A DNA stretch of 64,000 nt, taken from NCBI RefSeq assembly GCF_031845305.1, contig NZ_JAVREH010000002.1:1-64000 (forward strand). Reading direction: 5' to 3'. The translations under genes and the position numbers were made by a program. The notes below the pieces were generated by a model. It saw nothing but the letters and a program-made list of their open reading frames with translations, was not told where the DNA came from and searched no databases. The stretch comes from Jatrophihabitans_A lederbergiae (GTDB lineage Bacteria; Actinomycetota; Actinomycetes; Mycobacteriales; Jatrophihabitantaceae). This document shows positions 52,813-61,958 of this stretch, piece by piece. How positions within the stretch are numbered: the stretch's first letter is position 1; every line of letters begins with the position of its first letter.

Positions 52813-53175
52813 ATGCTTTCGACGTACCTGCCGATCGTGGTCCTTTTCGCCCTGGCATTCGGCTTCGCGGTCTTCTCCGTCATCATCGCGACCATCACCG
52901 GGCCCAAGCGCTACAACAAGGCCAAGATGGACTTTTACGAGTGCGGCATCGAGCCGGCGCCGATGTCCTCGGGCCCGAACCGGTTCCCGGTCAAATACTT
53001 CCTGACCGCGATGCTCTTCATCGTCTTCGACATCGAGATCATCTTCCTCTACCCCTACGCAGTCGAGAGCGAGAATCTCCGCCTCTTCGGCTTGGCCGAG
53101 ATCTTCCTGTTCATCGGCACCGTCTTCATCGCCTACGCCTACGTGTGGCGACGCGGTGGCCTGGACTGGGACTGA
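52813..53175 (+). CDS. nuoA: NADH-quinone oxidoreductase subunit A
   Basis: Membrane subunit of complex I, 120 aa with three helices. The loop KMDFYECGIEPAPMSSGPNR with its conserved Cys, and FLTAMLFIVFDIEIIFLYPY, identify it. ATG 52813 is used rather than the upstream start at 52753 because residues before it look non-coding and family members begin here. First gene of the nuo operon, 140 bp after the menJ-like gene. Confidence 0.96.
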   Translation: MLSTYLPIVVLFALAFGFAVFSVIIATITGPKRYNKAKMDFYECGIEPAPMSSGPNRFPVKYFLTAMLFIVFDIEIIFLYPYAVESENLRLFGLAEIFLFIGTVFIAYAYVWRRGGLDWD

Positions 53176-53221
53176 ACATGCACGACTACTGCCTTACCTT
53201 CAAGAAGATTGGCCCGGTGAC

Positions 53222-53761
53222 ATGGGTTTAGAAGAGAAACTTCCAGACGGGATCCTGCTGGCCAGTGTCGAAGGCCTGGTCAACTGGACCCGCAAGTCCT
53301 CGTTGTGGCCGGTGACCTTCGGCCTCGCGTGCTGCGCGATCGAGATGATGACCTTCGGAGCGCCCCGCTTCGACTCCGCGCGTTTCGGCATGGAGGTCTT
53401 CCGCCCCTCGCCGCGCCAGTCGGACCTGATGATCGTGGCAGGCCGGGTCAGCCAGAAGATGGCCCCCGTCGTCCGCCAGATCTATGACCAGATGGCGGAG
53501 CCCCGCTGGGTGATCGCCATGGGCGTCTGCGCCTCCTCCGGCGGTATGTTCAACAACTACTCGATCGTGCAGGGCGTGGACCACATCGTGCCGGTGGACA
53601 TGTACCTGCCCGGCTGCCCGCCGCGTCCGGAGATGTTGATCGACGCGATCCTGAAGCTGCACCACAAGATCCAGAACGAGCCGCTCGGCCCCAAGCGCGC
53701 CGCGAAGCTCGCGGGCCAGAAGGTCGAACTGGTTCCGTCGGCGCAGAGGTACGCCAAGTGA
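53222..53761 (+). CDS. nuoB: NADH-quinone oxidoreductase subunit B
   Basis: Peripheral subunit that holds cluster N2, the last iron-sulfur centre before quinone; 179 aa. Cluster cysteines are in FGLACCAIEMM, MGVCASSGGMFNNYS and MYLPGCPPRPEMLIDAI. The ATG at 53222 (MGLEEKLPDGILLASVEG) matches the family. It lies 46 bp after nuoA and overlaps nuoC by GTGA. Confidence 0.97.
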   Translation: MGLEEKLPDGILLASVEGLVNWTRKSSLWPVTFGLACCAIEMMTFGAPRFDSARFGMEVFRPSPRQSDLMIVAGRVSQKMAPVVRQIYDQMAEPRWVIAMGVCASSGGMFNNYSIVQGVDHIVPVDMYLPGCPPRPEMLIDAILKLHHKIQNEPLGPKRAAKLAGQKVELVPSAQRYAK

Positions 53762-54471
53762 CCCAGCTTCCCGAAGACCGCGAGACCCGGCTGGCCCAGC
53801 TGTCGGGCTCGCTGCCGGCCGGCCGGTCCCGGCCGGGCATGTTCGGCGTCACCGGTAGCGGCGACACCTCAGGCTTCTCCGGCCTGCAGCGCCAGCCGTG
53901 GGTCGAGCTGCCGGCCGAGCGTCCGTACGGCAGCTACTTCGACGAGGTCATGGACTCCTTCCAGGCCGCGTACTCCGGCTTCGATGCGGCCGTACAGAAG
54001 GTCGTCGTCGACCGCGGTGAGATCACCCTGCATATCGCGCGTGAGCACATCGCGGCGGTGGCACAGGTGTTTCGCGACGACGAGAGCCTGCGCTTCGAAC
54101 TCCTGTCCTCGGTGTCGGGCGTGGACTATCTCTCCCGCGAAGGCGCCGAGGGCACCCGGCTGCACGTCGTCTATCACCTGACGTCAATGACGTATCGGCG
54201 TCGCATCCGGCTCGAGGTCGCGGTCTCGGTCGCCGACCCGCACCTGCCTTCGGTCACCGCGGTCTATCCGACCGCGGACTGGCAGGAACGCGAGACGTGG
54301 GACATGTTCGGGGTCATCTTCGACGGCCACCCGTCGCTGACCCGGATTTTGATGCCTGATGACTGGGACGGCTTTCCCCAGCGCAAGGACTATCCGCTCG
54401 GCGGTGTCGAGATCGATTACAAGGACGGCGCACACATTCCGCCGCCGGACGAGCGTCGGGCCTACCGATGA
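53758..54471 (+). CDS. nuoC: NADH-quinone oxidoreductase subunit C
   Basis: Peripheral 30-kDa-type subunit of complex I, 237 aa. The C-terminal core is diagnostic: VTAVYPTADWQERETWDMFG, VIFDGHPSLTRILMPDDWDG and FPQRKDYPLGG. The N-terminal 50 residues are variable. The GTG start overlaps the nuoB stop. The stop (ATGA) overlaps a 26-codon ORF that leads into nuoD. Confidence 0.95.
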   Translation: MTQLPEDRETRLAQLSGSLPAGRSRPGMFGVTGSGDTSGFSGLQRQPWVELPAERPYGSYFDEVMDSFQAAYSGFDAAVQKVVVDRGEITLHIAREHIAAVAQVFRDDESLRFELLSSVSGVDYLSREGAEGTRLHVVYHLTSMTYRRRIRLEVAVSVADPHLPSVTAVYPTADWQERETWDMFGVIFDGHPSLTRILMPDDWDGFPQRKDYPLGGVEIDYKDGAHIPPPDERRAYR

Positions 54472-54548
54472 GCGGCCACGTGGCTGCCGGCCTGGTTGCC
54501 GGCAGCAGTCAGTCCACGAGCAACAGCACAGATGAGTCGATGGTGTAG
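54468..54548 (+). CDS. 26-codon ORF bridging nuoC and nuoD
   Basis: ATG 54468 overlaps the nuoC stop by 4 bp (ATGA). The frame stays open for 26 codons to a TAG at 54546-54548, which is 3 bp before the nuoD ATG and in the same frame as nuoD. The peptide (MSGHVAAGLVAGSS...) has no known match that I recognise. It may carry ribosomes from nuoC to nuoD, or be an N-terminal extension cut off by the amber codon. Confidence 0.4.
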   Translation: MSGHVAAGLVAGSSQSTSNSTDESMV

Positions 54549-54551
54549 CTG

Positions 54552-55871
54552 ATGGCACAATCACAGAGCCGATCCCGAGCGACCACCGAAGGCCGCGTGT
54601 TCGATCTGTCCGGCGGCGACTGGGACTCGGTGCTCGGGGAAGACCCGATCGCCGAGGAGCGGCTGGTTCTCAATATGGGGCCGCAGCACCCGTCCACCCA
54701 CGGCGTCCTGCGCCTCGTCCTCGAACTCGAGGGCGAAAGCGTCACCGACGTCCGGCTGGTGGTCGGCTACCTGCACACCGGCATCGAGAAGAACGCCGAG
54801 TTCCGCAACTGGACGCAGGGCAGCACGTTCGTGACCCGCTGTGACTACCTCGCGCCGTTGTTCAACGAGACGGCGTACTCGATGGCCGTCGAGAAGCTGC
54901 TCGGCACCGAGATCACCGAGCGTGCCACGCTGATCCGGGTGCTGATGATGGAGATCAACCGCATCTCCTCGCACTTCGTGTGGCTGGCCACCGGCGGCAT
55001 GGAGCTGGGCGCGCTGACCGCGATGACCAACGGCTTCCGGGCCCGCGAGCGTTGCCTGGACATCCTCGAGATGATCACCGGGCTGCGGATGAACCACGCC
55101 TACATCCGTCCGGGCGGCGTCGCGCAGGACCTGCCCGAGGGCTACGCGCCGAAGATCCGCGAGTGGCTCAAGGCGATGGACGAAGAGGTCGCCGGCGTCG
55201 ACAAGCTGCTGCGCGGACAGCCGATCTGGATCAAGCGCATCAAGGGCGTCGGCTGGATCGGTGTCGAGGGCTGCCTGTCGCTCGGCCTGACCGGCCCGAT
55301 GCTGCGGGCCGCCGGCCTGCCGTGGGACCTGCGCAAGACCGAGCCGTACCTCGGGTACGAGACCTATGACTTCGACGTTCCCACCGACTCCGGTGGCGAC
55401 TGCTGGAGTCGCTTCGTCGTCCGGGTCGCCGAGATCCGCGAGAGCCTGCGGATCATCGCCCAGGTGCTGGACCGGATCGAGGACACCCCTGGCCCCATCA
55501 TGGTCGAGGACCCGAAGATCGCCTGGCCCGCGCAGTTGTCCATCGGCCCCGACGGCATGGGCAACTCGCCCGCCTACATCAACAAGATCATGAACGGCTC
55601 GATGGAGTCGCTGATCCACCACTTCAAGCTGGTGACCGAGGGGTTCCGGGTGCCTCCGGGCCAGGTGTACGTGCCCATCGAAGGACCTCGCGGCGAGCTG
55701 GGCGCCCATGTGGTGTCCGACGGTGGCACCCGGCCCTACCGGATTCACCTGCGCGAGCCGTCATTCATCAACCTGCAGGCCACGGCGGCCATGACCATCG
55801 GTGGTCAGATCGCGGATGTGATTGCATCCGTCGCCTCGCTCGACCCGGTCATGGGCGGTTGCGACCGATGA
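54552..55871 (+). CDS. nuoD: NADH-quinone oxidoreductase subunit D
   Basis: 49-kDa-type subunit that forms the quinone pocket with NuoB; 439 aa. Clear landmarks are LVLNMGPQHPSTHGVLRLVL with the quinone-site His, GYLHTGIEKNAEFRNWTQG, YLAPLFNETAYSMAVEKLLG, and the C-terminal PVMGGCDR of the nickel-less hydrogenase-like fold. The ribosome site before ATG 54552 is weak, consistent with coupling from the 26-codon ORF. The stop overlaps another mini-ORF. Confidence 0.97.
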   Translation: MAQSQSRSRATTEGRVFDLSGGDWDSVLGEDPIAEERLVLNMGPQHPSTHGVLRLVLELEGESVTDVRLVVGYLHTGIEKNAEFRNWTQGSTFVTRCDYLAPLFNETAYSMAVEKLLGTEITERATLIRVLMMEINRISSHFVWLATGGMELGALTAMTNGFRARERCLDILEMITGLRMNHAYIRPGGVAQDLPEGYAPKIREWLKAMDEEVAGVDKLLRGQPIWIKRIKGVGWIGVEGCLSLGLTGPMLRAAGLPWDLRKTEPYLGYETYDFDVPTDSGGDCWSRFVVRVAEIRESLRIIAQVLDRIEDTPGPIMVEDPKIAWPAQLSIGPDGMGNSPAYINKIMNGSMESLIHHFKLVTEGFRVPPGQVYVPIEGPRGELGAHVVSDGGTRPYRIHLREPSFINLQATAAMTIGGQIADVIASVASLDPVMGGCDR

Positions 55872-55909
55872 GCACGCGACGATCCGGATGGAGAGCGTTG
55901 ACCCGATGA
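55868..55909 (+). CDS. 13-codon ORF bridging nuoD and nuoE
   Basis: ATG 55868 overlaps the nuoD stop as ATGA, and its own TGA (55907-55909) overlaps the nuoE ATG as a second ATGA. The peptide would be MSTRRSGWRALTR. Start-stop overlaps at both ends suggest a re-initiation bridge rather than a functional peptide. Confidence 0.4.
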   Translation: MSTRRSGWRALTR

Positions 55910-56796
55910 GCCCGTCTACCAACACCCGCTTGACGCTGATCGACATCGAGCGCCCGGGCAATGCCGATGTCTTCGACGCAGAAGTCCGTGCCGCGGCCGA
56001 TGAGATCATCGCTCGCTACCCGGCCGGGCAGTCGCGGTCGGCGCTGCTGCCGATGCTGCACCTGGTGCAGTCCGAGCAGACCTACGTCTCCGCCGACGGC
56101 ATCGCGTTCTGCGCGGACGTCCTCGGCCTGACCAAGGCCCAGGTAGCGGCGGTCGCGACGTTCTACACGATGTACAAGCGCAAGCTGACAGGTGAGTATC
56201 TGGTCAGCGTGTGCACGAACACCCTGTGCGGAATGCTCGGCGGGGACGACATCTATCGCACGCTGTCCGACACCCTGGGCGTCGGCATGAACGAGACGAC
56301 GGCCGACGGGCTGATCACCCTGGAGCACGCCGAGTGCTTGGCCGCGTGCGACTACGCGCCCGTGGTGACCGTCAACTACGAGTTCTTCGACAACCAGACG
56401 CCGGAATCGGCCAGCGGCCTGGTCAGCGAGCTGCGCGGCGGCAGCCGCCCGCTGCCGACCCGCGGCGCGCCGCTGTGCAGCTTCCGGGAGATCTCACGGC
56501 AGATCGCCGGCTTCGTCGACCAGCGTCCGGAGTCCGTCCGGGCGAGCGCCACCGGCCCGCAGACCGAGGCCGGCGTCATGCTGGCGCAGCAGCGCAACGA
56601 ACAGGCGCCCGGTTACCAGCCCGAGCAGGACGCGGGCTCCGCCAGCGCCGGGCACGCAGAACGGGCCGCCGCCGAGAACAGCGGCACCCGCGACGGATCG
56701 AGCGCCAACGATGCCCCGCTCAACACCTTCCAAAGCGATCCGGCGGCCGACTCCAAGACCGGCGGCCAGAGCGAACGAATCGGCAAGGGTGACTGA
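55906..56796 (+). CDS. nuoE: NADH-quinone oxidoreductase subunit E
   Basis: 24-kDa-type subunit carrying a 2Fe-2S cluster in the NADH-oxidising arm; 296 aa. The cluster cysteines are in SVCTNTLCGMLGG and HAECLAACDYAPV, with CxxxxC and CxxxC spacing. The N-terminal helical part has LPMLHLVQSEQTYVSADGIA. The protein is longer than usual because of a C-terminal tail of about 110 residues rich in Ala, Gln, Asp and Ser with no visible domain. ATG 55906 has GGAGAG 10 bp upstream; ATG 55888 is an alternative. Confidence 0.94.
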   Translation: MSPSTNTRLTLIDIERPGNADVFDAEVRAAADEIIARYPAGQSRSALLPMLHLVQSEQTYVSADGIAFCADVLGLTKAQVAAVATFYTMYKRKLTGEYLVSVCTNTLCGMLGGDDIYRTLSDTLGVGMNETTADGLITLEHAECLAACDYAPVVTVNYEFFDNQTPESASGLVSELRGGSRPLPTRGAPLCSFREISRQIAGFVDQRPESVRASATGPQTEAGVMLAQQRNEQAPGYQPEQDAGSASAGHAERAAAENSGTRDGSSANDAPLNTFQSDPAADSKTGGQSERIGKGD

Positions 56797-56797
56797 C

Positions 56798-58117
56798 ATG
56801 GCACTGACCCCCGTACTGACCAAGCGGTTCGGCACCAACGCGCCCTGGCGCATCGACAACTACGAGCGGCTGGACGGCTACGCCGGCCTGCGCAAGGCGT
56901 TGACGATGCAGCCGGACGAGCTGATCGCCCTGGTCAAGGAATCCAACCTGCGCGGCCGCGGCGGCGCGGGATTCCCGACCGGTATGAAGTGGCAGTTCAT
57001 ACCGCAGGCCAAGCCGGGTGAGCCCAGCAAGCCGCATTACGTCGTGATCAACGCCGACGAGGGCGAGCCGGGTACCTGCCGGGACCTGCCGCTGATGATG
57101 AACGATCCGCACTCCATGATCGAGGGCGTCATCATCGCCTGCTATGCGGTTCGCGCCGCGCACGCGTTCGTCTACATCCGGGGCGAGGCGGTGCACGCGA
57201 TCCGCCGGGTGACCCAGGCCGTCAACGAGGCCTACGCCCACGGCTACCTGGGCGACAACGTCCTCGGCAGCGGTCTGCGCTTCGACATCACCGTGCACGG
57301 CGGTGCCGGCGCCTACATCTGCGGCGAAGAGACAGCGCTGCTCGACTCGCTGGAGGGCAAGCGCGGCCAGCCCCGGCTCAAGCCGCCGTTCCCCGCGACC
57401 AACGGCCTGTACGACGCGCCCACCGTCGTCAACAATGTCGGCACCCTGGCCAGCGTTCCGTACATCGTGCTGGGCGGCGCGGCCTGGCACAAGAAGATGG
57501 GGCCGGACGGCTCGCCGGGTACCTCGATCTACTCGCTGTCCGGGCGGGTCAAGAACCCCGGCCAGTACGAGGCGCCCATGGGCACCACGCTGCGCGAACT
57601 GCTTGAGATGGCCGGTGGGATGAGCCGGGGCAAGGACCTGAAGTTCTGGACCCCCGGCGGTTCGTCCACGCCCCTGTTCACGGCCGAGCACCTCGACGTG
57701 CCGCTGGACTTCGACTCGGTCGGCAAGGCCGGTTCCATGAACGGCACCTCGGCCGTGATGATCTTCGATACCGACGACAGCGTCGTGCAGGCCGTCCTCA
57801 AGTGGACCCAGTTCTACGAGCACGAGTCGTGCGGCAAGTGCACCCCGTGCCGCGAGGGCAACTACTGGACGGCCCAGATCCTGGAGCGGATCTGGCACGG
57901 TGAGGGCGTTCTCGCCGACCTCGATACTCTGCTCGATGTCAGTGACAACATCTTCGGCCGCTCGTTCTGCGCCCTGGGCGACGGTGCCACCAGCTGCATC
58001 ATGTCCTCCATCAAGTACTTCCGGGACGAGTACCTGGCTTTGATCGCGAAGAACCCGAACAGCGGGCTCGATGCCGGCTCGTCTCAGGCACCAGCCCTGA
58101 CCGGAGCATCCGCATGA
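56798..58117 (+). CDS. nuoF: NADH-quinone oxidoreductase subunit F
   Basis: NADH- and FMN-binding subunit where electrons enter complex I; 439 aa. The NADH/FMN loop is LRGRGGAGFPTGMKWQFIP, the second FMN segment GGAGAYICGEETALLDSLEG, and the 4Fe-4S ligands lie in ESCGKCTPCREGNYW plus the Cys of SFCALGDG. The ATG is 1 bp after the nuoE stop. The stop overlaps nuoG (ATGA). Confidence 0.97.
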   Translation: MALTPVLTKRFGTNAPWRIDNYERLDGYAGLRKALTMQPDELIALVKESNLRGRGGAGFPTGMKWQFIPQAKPGEPSKPHYVVINADEGEPGTCRDLPLMMNDPHSMIEGVIIACYAVRAAHAFVYIRGEAVHAIRRVTQAVNEAYAHGYLGDNVLGSGLRFDITVHGGAGAYICGEETALLDSLEGKRGQPRLKPPFPATNGLYDAPTVVNNVGTLASVPYIVLGGAAWHKKMGPDGSPGTSIYSLSGRVKNPGQYEAPMGTTLRELLEMAGGMSRGKDLKFWTPGGSSTPLFTAEHLDVPLDFDSVGKAGSMNGTSAVMIFDTDDSVVQAVLKWTQFYEHESCGKCTPCREGNYWTAQILERIWHGEGVLADLDTLLDVSDNIFGRSFCALGDGATSCIMSSIKYFRDEYLALIAKNPNSGLDAGSSQAPALTGASA

Positions 58118-60609
58118 CCGTTGCGCCCAGCAAGCCGACCTCCACCCAGCCCCCGGCTGAGGACCTCGTCACCGTCACCATCGACGGCATCGAGCTCTCG
58201 GTTCCCAAGGGCACCCTGCTGATCCGCGCCGCTGAGCACCTCGGCATCCAGATCCCGCGGTTCTGTGACCACCCGCTGCTGGAACCGGCCGGTGCCTGCC
58301 GGCAGTGCCTGGTCGAGGTCACCGACATGGGCAACGGGCGCGGCATGCCCAAGCCCGCCGCTTCGTGCACCACCACGGTGATGCCCGGCATGGTGATCAA
58401 GACGCAGCTGACCTCGGCGGTCGCCGACAAGGCGCAGCAGGGTGTCATGGAAATGCTGCTGATCAACCACCCGCTGGACTGCCCGGTCTGCGACAAGGGC
58501 GGTGAGTGCCCGCTGCAGAACCAGGCGATGAGCAACGGCCGCGCCGAGAGCCGGTTCGTCGAGCACAAGCGCACCTTCGCCAAGCCGGTCGCGGTGTCGA
58601 CCCAGGTGCTGCTGGACCGCGAGCGGTGCGTGCTGTGCCAGCGCTGTACCCGCTTCTCCGACCAGATCGCCGGTGACCCGTTCATCGACCTGCTCGAGCG
58701 CGGCGCGCAGCAGCAGATCGGCACCTCGACCGACACCCCGTTCCAGTCCTACTTCTCCGGCAACACCGTGCAGATCTGCCCGGTGGGGGCGCTCACCGGC
58801 GCCTCGTACCGATTCCGGGCCCGGCCGTTCGACCTGATGTCGACGCCGAGCATCTGCGAGCACTGCTCCTCGGGCTGCTCGCTGCGCAGCGACTGGCGGC
58901 GTGGCAAGATCACCCGCCGGCTCGCCGGTGAGGACGCCGAGGTCAACGAGGAGTGGAACTGCGACAAGGGCCGGTGGGCCTTCCAGTACATCAACCAGCC
59001 CGACCGGTTGCTGCACCCGCTGGTGCGCAACGCCGCCGGGCAGCTGGTCGAGACGTCCTGGCCCGAGGCGCTGGAGGCGGCCGCCCTCGGTCTCGCCCGC
59101 GCCCGTGACAACGGCGGCGTCGGGGTGCTGCCGGGCGGCCGGCTGACCGAAGAGGATGCCTACGCGTACTCCAAGTTCGCCCGGGTGGTGCTCGGCACCA
59201 ACGACATCGACTTCCGCGCACGGCCGCACTCGGATGAGGAGCTGGCGTTCCTGGGCGCGGCGGTGGCGGGCGTCACGCCCTACACCGGTGGGGTGAGCTT
59301 CACCGACCTCGAGAACGCCCGGACCGTACTGCTGATCGGCTTCGAACCCGAAGAGGAGTCGCCGATCACGTTCCTGCGACTGCGCAAGGGCACCCGGGCC
59401 GGTATCACGATGGTCTACTCCATCGCCGCGATTGCCTCACGGGGCCTGGACAAGCTGCGCGGTCACCTGATCGCGACGGTTCCCGGCGACGAGGCGGCGG
59501 TTCTCGCCGACCTCGATGTCGACCTCCGCGAGGCACTGACCGCCGGCGTGATCCTCGTCGGCGAGCGGATGGCCACCGTCCCCGGCGCGCTGAGCGCCGC
59601 CGTCGAACTGGCCGAGGCCACCGGGGCCCGGCTGGCCTGGGCTCCGCGCCGTGCGGGCGACCGGGGCGCGCTGGATGCAGGTGCCGTGCCGACCCTGCTT
59701 CCCGGCGGCCGGCCGGTCACTGACGATGCCGCCCGGGTCCAGGTGGAGCGGGTGTGGAACGCGCACGTGCCGACCGCGCCCGGACGCGACCTCACCGGCA
59801 TCCTGACCGCGTTGACCGATGACACCGCCCCGCTCGGCGGACTGCTGATCGGCGGCGTCGATCTGGCGGACCTGCCGGACAGCGCCATCGCCGAGGCCGC
59901 TCTGGCGGCCGCCGGCTTCGTGGTGAGCCTGGAGATCAGGCGCTCGTCGGTCACCCCGTACGCCGACGTGGTATTGCCGGTGGCGGTGGCTGCCGAGAAG
60001 GCCGGCCGCTTCGTCACCTGGGAGGGTCGTCGTCGCCCGTTCGACCTGACGCTGACCAACACCGGCCAGCTGCCGGACGGTCGGGTGCTGAACGCGCTCG
60101 CCGACGAGCTGGACGTCAATCTCGGACTGCCCAGCCACGAGAACGCCCGCGTCGAGCTCGACGCCCTGGGGGTTGCCACCGTCCGGGTGAGCGCTCCACG
60201 GGCCGTCAGGTACCCCCGCGGTGCCCACCGCGTCCAGCCGCGCGGTAATCAGACCGTCCTGGCGACCTGGCACGAGCTGATCGACGGCGGTTCGCTCACC
60301 GACGGTGAAGAGAACCTCGCCGGTACCGCGAAGCCGCTGCGGGTGGTCCTGGGCGCCCAGACGGCCGCCGGACTCGGGGTTTCCGAGGGCGACGCCGTCA
60401 CGGTCAGCACCGCCCACGGCTCGATCACCGCGGCCGTGCAGCTCACCGAGCGGGCGGCGCCCGGCGTGGTGTGGCTGCCCGCCAACCACCGGCACGGCTC
60501 GGTCCGCACGCTGCTCAACGCGGTGCACGGCGACGCGGTGACCGTGACTCCGGCGTTGGCCGCTGACCCAAGCTCAGATCTCGGTGTGGCACGTGGAGGT
60601 GCGGCATGA
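58114..60609 (+). CDS. nuoG: NADH-quinone oxidoreductase subunit G
   Basis: Large iron-sulfur subunit of the peripheral arm, 831 aa. The N-terminal 2Fe-2S ferredoxin domain has PRFCDHPLLEPAGACRQCLV. Then come the His-ligated cluster (INHPLDCPVCDKGGECPLQN) and two 4Fe-4S motifs (RCVLCQRCTRFSDQ and VQICPVGALTG). A further cysteine set, CEHCSSGCSLRSDW, would hold the extra cluster N7. The molybdopterin-oxidoreductase-like remainder is degenerate, as normal. It overlaps nuoF and nuoH by ATGA. Confidence 0.96.
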   Translation: MTVAPSKPTSTQPPAEDLVTVTIDGIELSVPKGTLLIRAAEHLGIQIPRFCDHPLLEPAGACRQCLVEVTDMGNGRGMPKPAASCTTTVMPGMVIKTQLTSAVADKAQQGVMEMLLINHPLDCPVCDKGGECPLQNQAMSNGRAESRFVEHKRTFAKPVAVSTQVLLDRERCVLCQRCTRFSDQIAGDPFIDLLERGAQQQIGTSTDTPFQSYFSGNTVQICPVGALTGASYRFRARPFDLMSTPSICEHCSSGCSLRSDWRRGKITRRLAGEDAEVNEEWNCDKGRWAFQYINQPDRLLHPLVRNAAGQLVETSWPEALEAAALGLARARDNGGVGVLPGGRLTEEDAYAYSKFARVVLGTNDIDFRARPHSDEELAFLGAAVAGVTPYTGGVSFTDLENARTVLLIGFEPEEESPITFLRLRKGTRAGITMVYSIAAIASRGLDKLRGHLIATVPGDEAAVLADLDVDLREALTAGVILVGERMATVPGALSAAVELAEATGARLAWAPRRAGDRGALDAGAVPTLLPGGRPVTDDAARVQVERVWNAHVPTAPGRDLTGILTALTDDTAPLGGLLIGGVDLADLPDSAIAEAALAAAGFVVSLEIRRSSVTPYADVVLPVAVAAEKAGRFVTWEGRRRPFDLTLTNTGQLPDGRVLNALADELDVNLGLPSHENARVELDALGVATVRVSAPRAVRYPRGAHRVQPRGNQTVLATWHELIDGGSLTDGEENLAGTAKPLRVVLGAQTAAGLGVSEGDAVTVSTAHGSITAAVQLTERAAPGVVWLPANHRHGSVRTLLNAVHGDAVTVTPALAADPSSDLGVARGGAA

Positions 60610-61958
60610 ACCACGCGGCCATTCTGGCGGTGGCGGACCAGACCGGTTCGACACTCGGCGGATTCGGGCACGACCCGTTCTGGCTGGTCCTGATCAAAGT
60701 CCTCGGCGTCTTCGTGTTTCTCGTCGTGATGACGTTGTTCTCGATCGTGTTCGAGCGCAAGGTCGTCGGGCGGATGCAGAACCGGATCGGCCCGAACCGG
60801 ACCGGACCGTGGGGCATCCTGCAGTCCCTGGCGGACGGCATAAAGCTCGCCTTCAAAGAAGAGATCATCCCGACGCTGGCGGACAAGCCGGTGTACTGGA
60901 TCGCTCCCGTCCTGTCGGCGGTGCCGGCCTTCCTGGCGTTCTCCGTCATCCCGTTCGGCCCCGGGGTGTCGATCTTCGGCCACCACACGCAGCTCCAGCT
61001 GACCGACCTTCCGGTCGGCGTGCTGGTCATCCTGGCGTGTTCGTCGCTCGGTGTGTACGGCATCGTGCTGGCCGGTTGGGCGTCCGGCTCGACGTACCCG
61101 CTGCTCGGTGGGCTGCGGTCGGCCGCGCAGATGATCTCCTACGAGGTCGCCATGGGCTTGTCGCTCGTCATGGTCTTTCTCTACGCCGGAACCATGTCGA
61201 CGTCGGGCATCGTGCAGTACCAGAGCGATCACATCTGGAACGCCCTGCCGCTGTTCGTCTCCTTCGGGGTCTACCTCATCGCGATGGTCGGTGAGACCAA
61301 CCGCGCACCGTTCGACCTGCCAGAGGCGGAGTCGGAGCTGGTCGGCGGTTTCCACACCGAGTATTCCTCGATGAAGTTCGCCCTGTTCTTCCTTGCCGAA
61401 TACATCAACATGGTCACCGTCTCGGCACTGGCCACGACGATGTTCCTCGGTGGCTGGCGCGCCCCGTTCCCGCTGTCGCTCTGGCACGGCGCGAACTCCG
61501 GCTGGTGGCCGATGGTGTGGTTCACCGCCAAGGTGATCCTCTTCATCTTCGGCTTCGTCTGGCTGCGTGGCACGCTGCCGCGGCTGCGCTACGACCAGTT
61601 CATGCACTTCGGTTGGAAGGTGCTGATCCCGATCAACCTGGTCTGGATCCTCGCCATCACCACCATGCGCGTGCTCCGCAACGAGGGCTGGAACGCCTTC
61701 GCGGTGATCCTGGTCGTCGGCCTGCCCGTCGTGGCGATCATCGCCAGCTGGGCGCTGGTCGACCTGCGGCGCAGCAAGCGGATCGACGCCGAGGCCGCGA
61801 CCGAAGAAGAAGCGGAGGCAGCCCGACCGGCCACCTTCCCAATTCCCCCGCTGGACCTGGTCGTGCCGCGCTCACCATGGCTGGTCAGCGCCGGCGTGAG
61901 CTCCGCCGCTCTGCCGGCCTCAGAAAGCACGACACACGAAAGGCCTCTCAATGGCTGA
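60606..61958 (+). CDS. nuoH: NADH-quinone oxidoreductase subunit H
   Basis: Membrane subunit that joins the peripheral arm to the proton-pumping domain and lines the quinone tunnel; 450 aa with about eight or nine helices. Identifying blocks are SIVFERKVVGRMQNRIGPNR, GILQSLADGIKLAFKEEIIP, GETNRAPFDLPEAESELVGG, FHTEYSSMKFALFFLAEYIN and WLRGTLPRLRYDQFMHFGWK. The hydrophilic C-terminal tail (about 60 residues) is longer than in E. coli. The stop overlaps nuoI by 8 bp. Confidence 0.97.
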   Translation: MNHAAILAVADQTGSTLGGFGHDPFWLVLIKVLGVFVFLVVMTLFSIVFERKVVGRMQNRIGPNRTGPWGILQSLADGIKLAFKEEIIPTLADKPVYWIAPVLSAVPAFLAFSVIPFGPGVSIFGHHTQLQLTDLPVGVLVILACSSLGVYGIVLAGWASGSTYPLLGGLRSAAQMISYEVAMGLSLVMVFLYAGTMSTSGIVQYQSDHIWNALPLFVSFGVYLIAMVGETNRAPFDLPEAESELVGGFHTEYSSMKFALFFLAEYINMVTVSALATTMFLGGWRAPFPLSLWHGANSGWWPMVWFTAKVILFIFGFVWLRGTLPRLRYDQFMHFGWKVLIPINLVWILAITTMRVLRNEGWNAFAVILVVGLPVVAIIASWALVDLRRSKRIDAEAATEEEAEAARPATFPIPPLDLVVPRSPWLVSAGVSSAALPASESTTHERPLNG

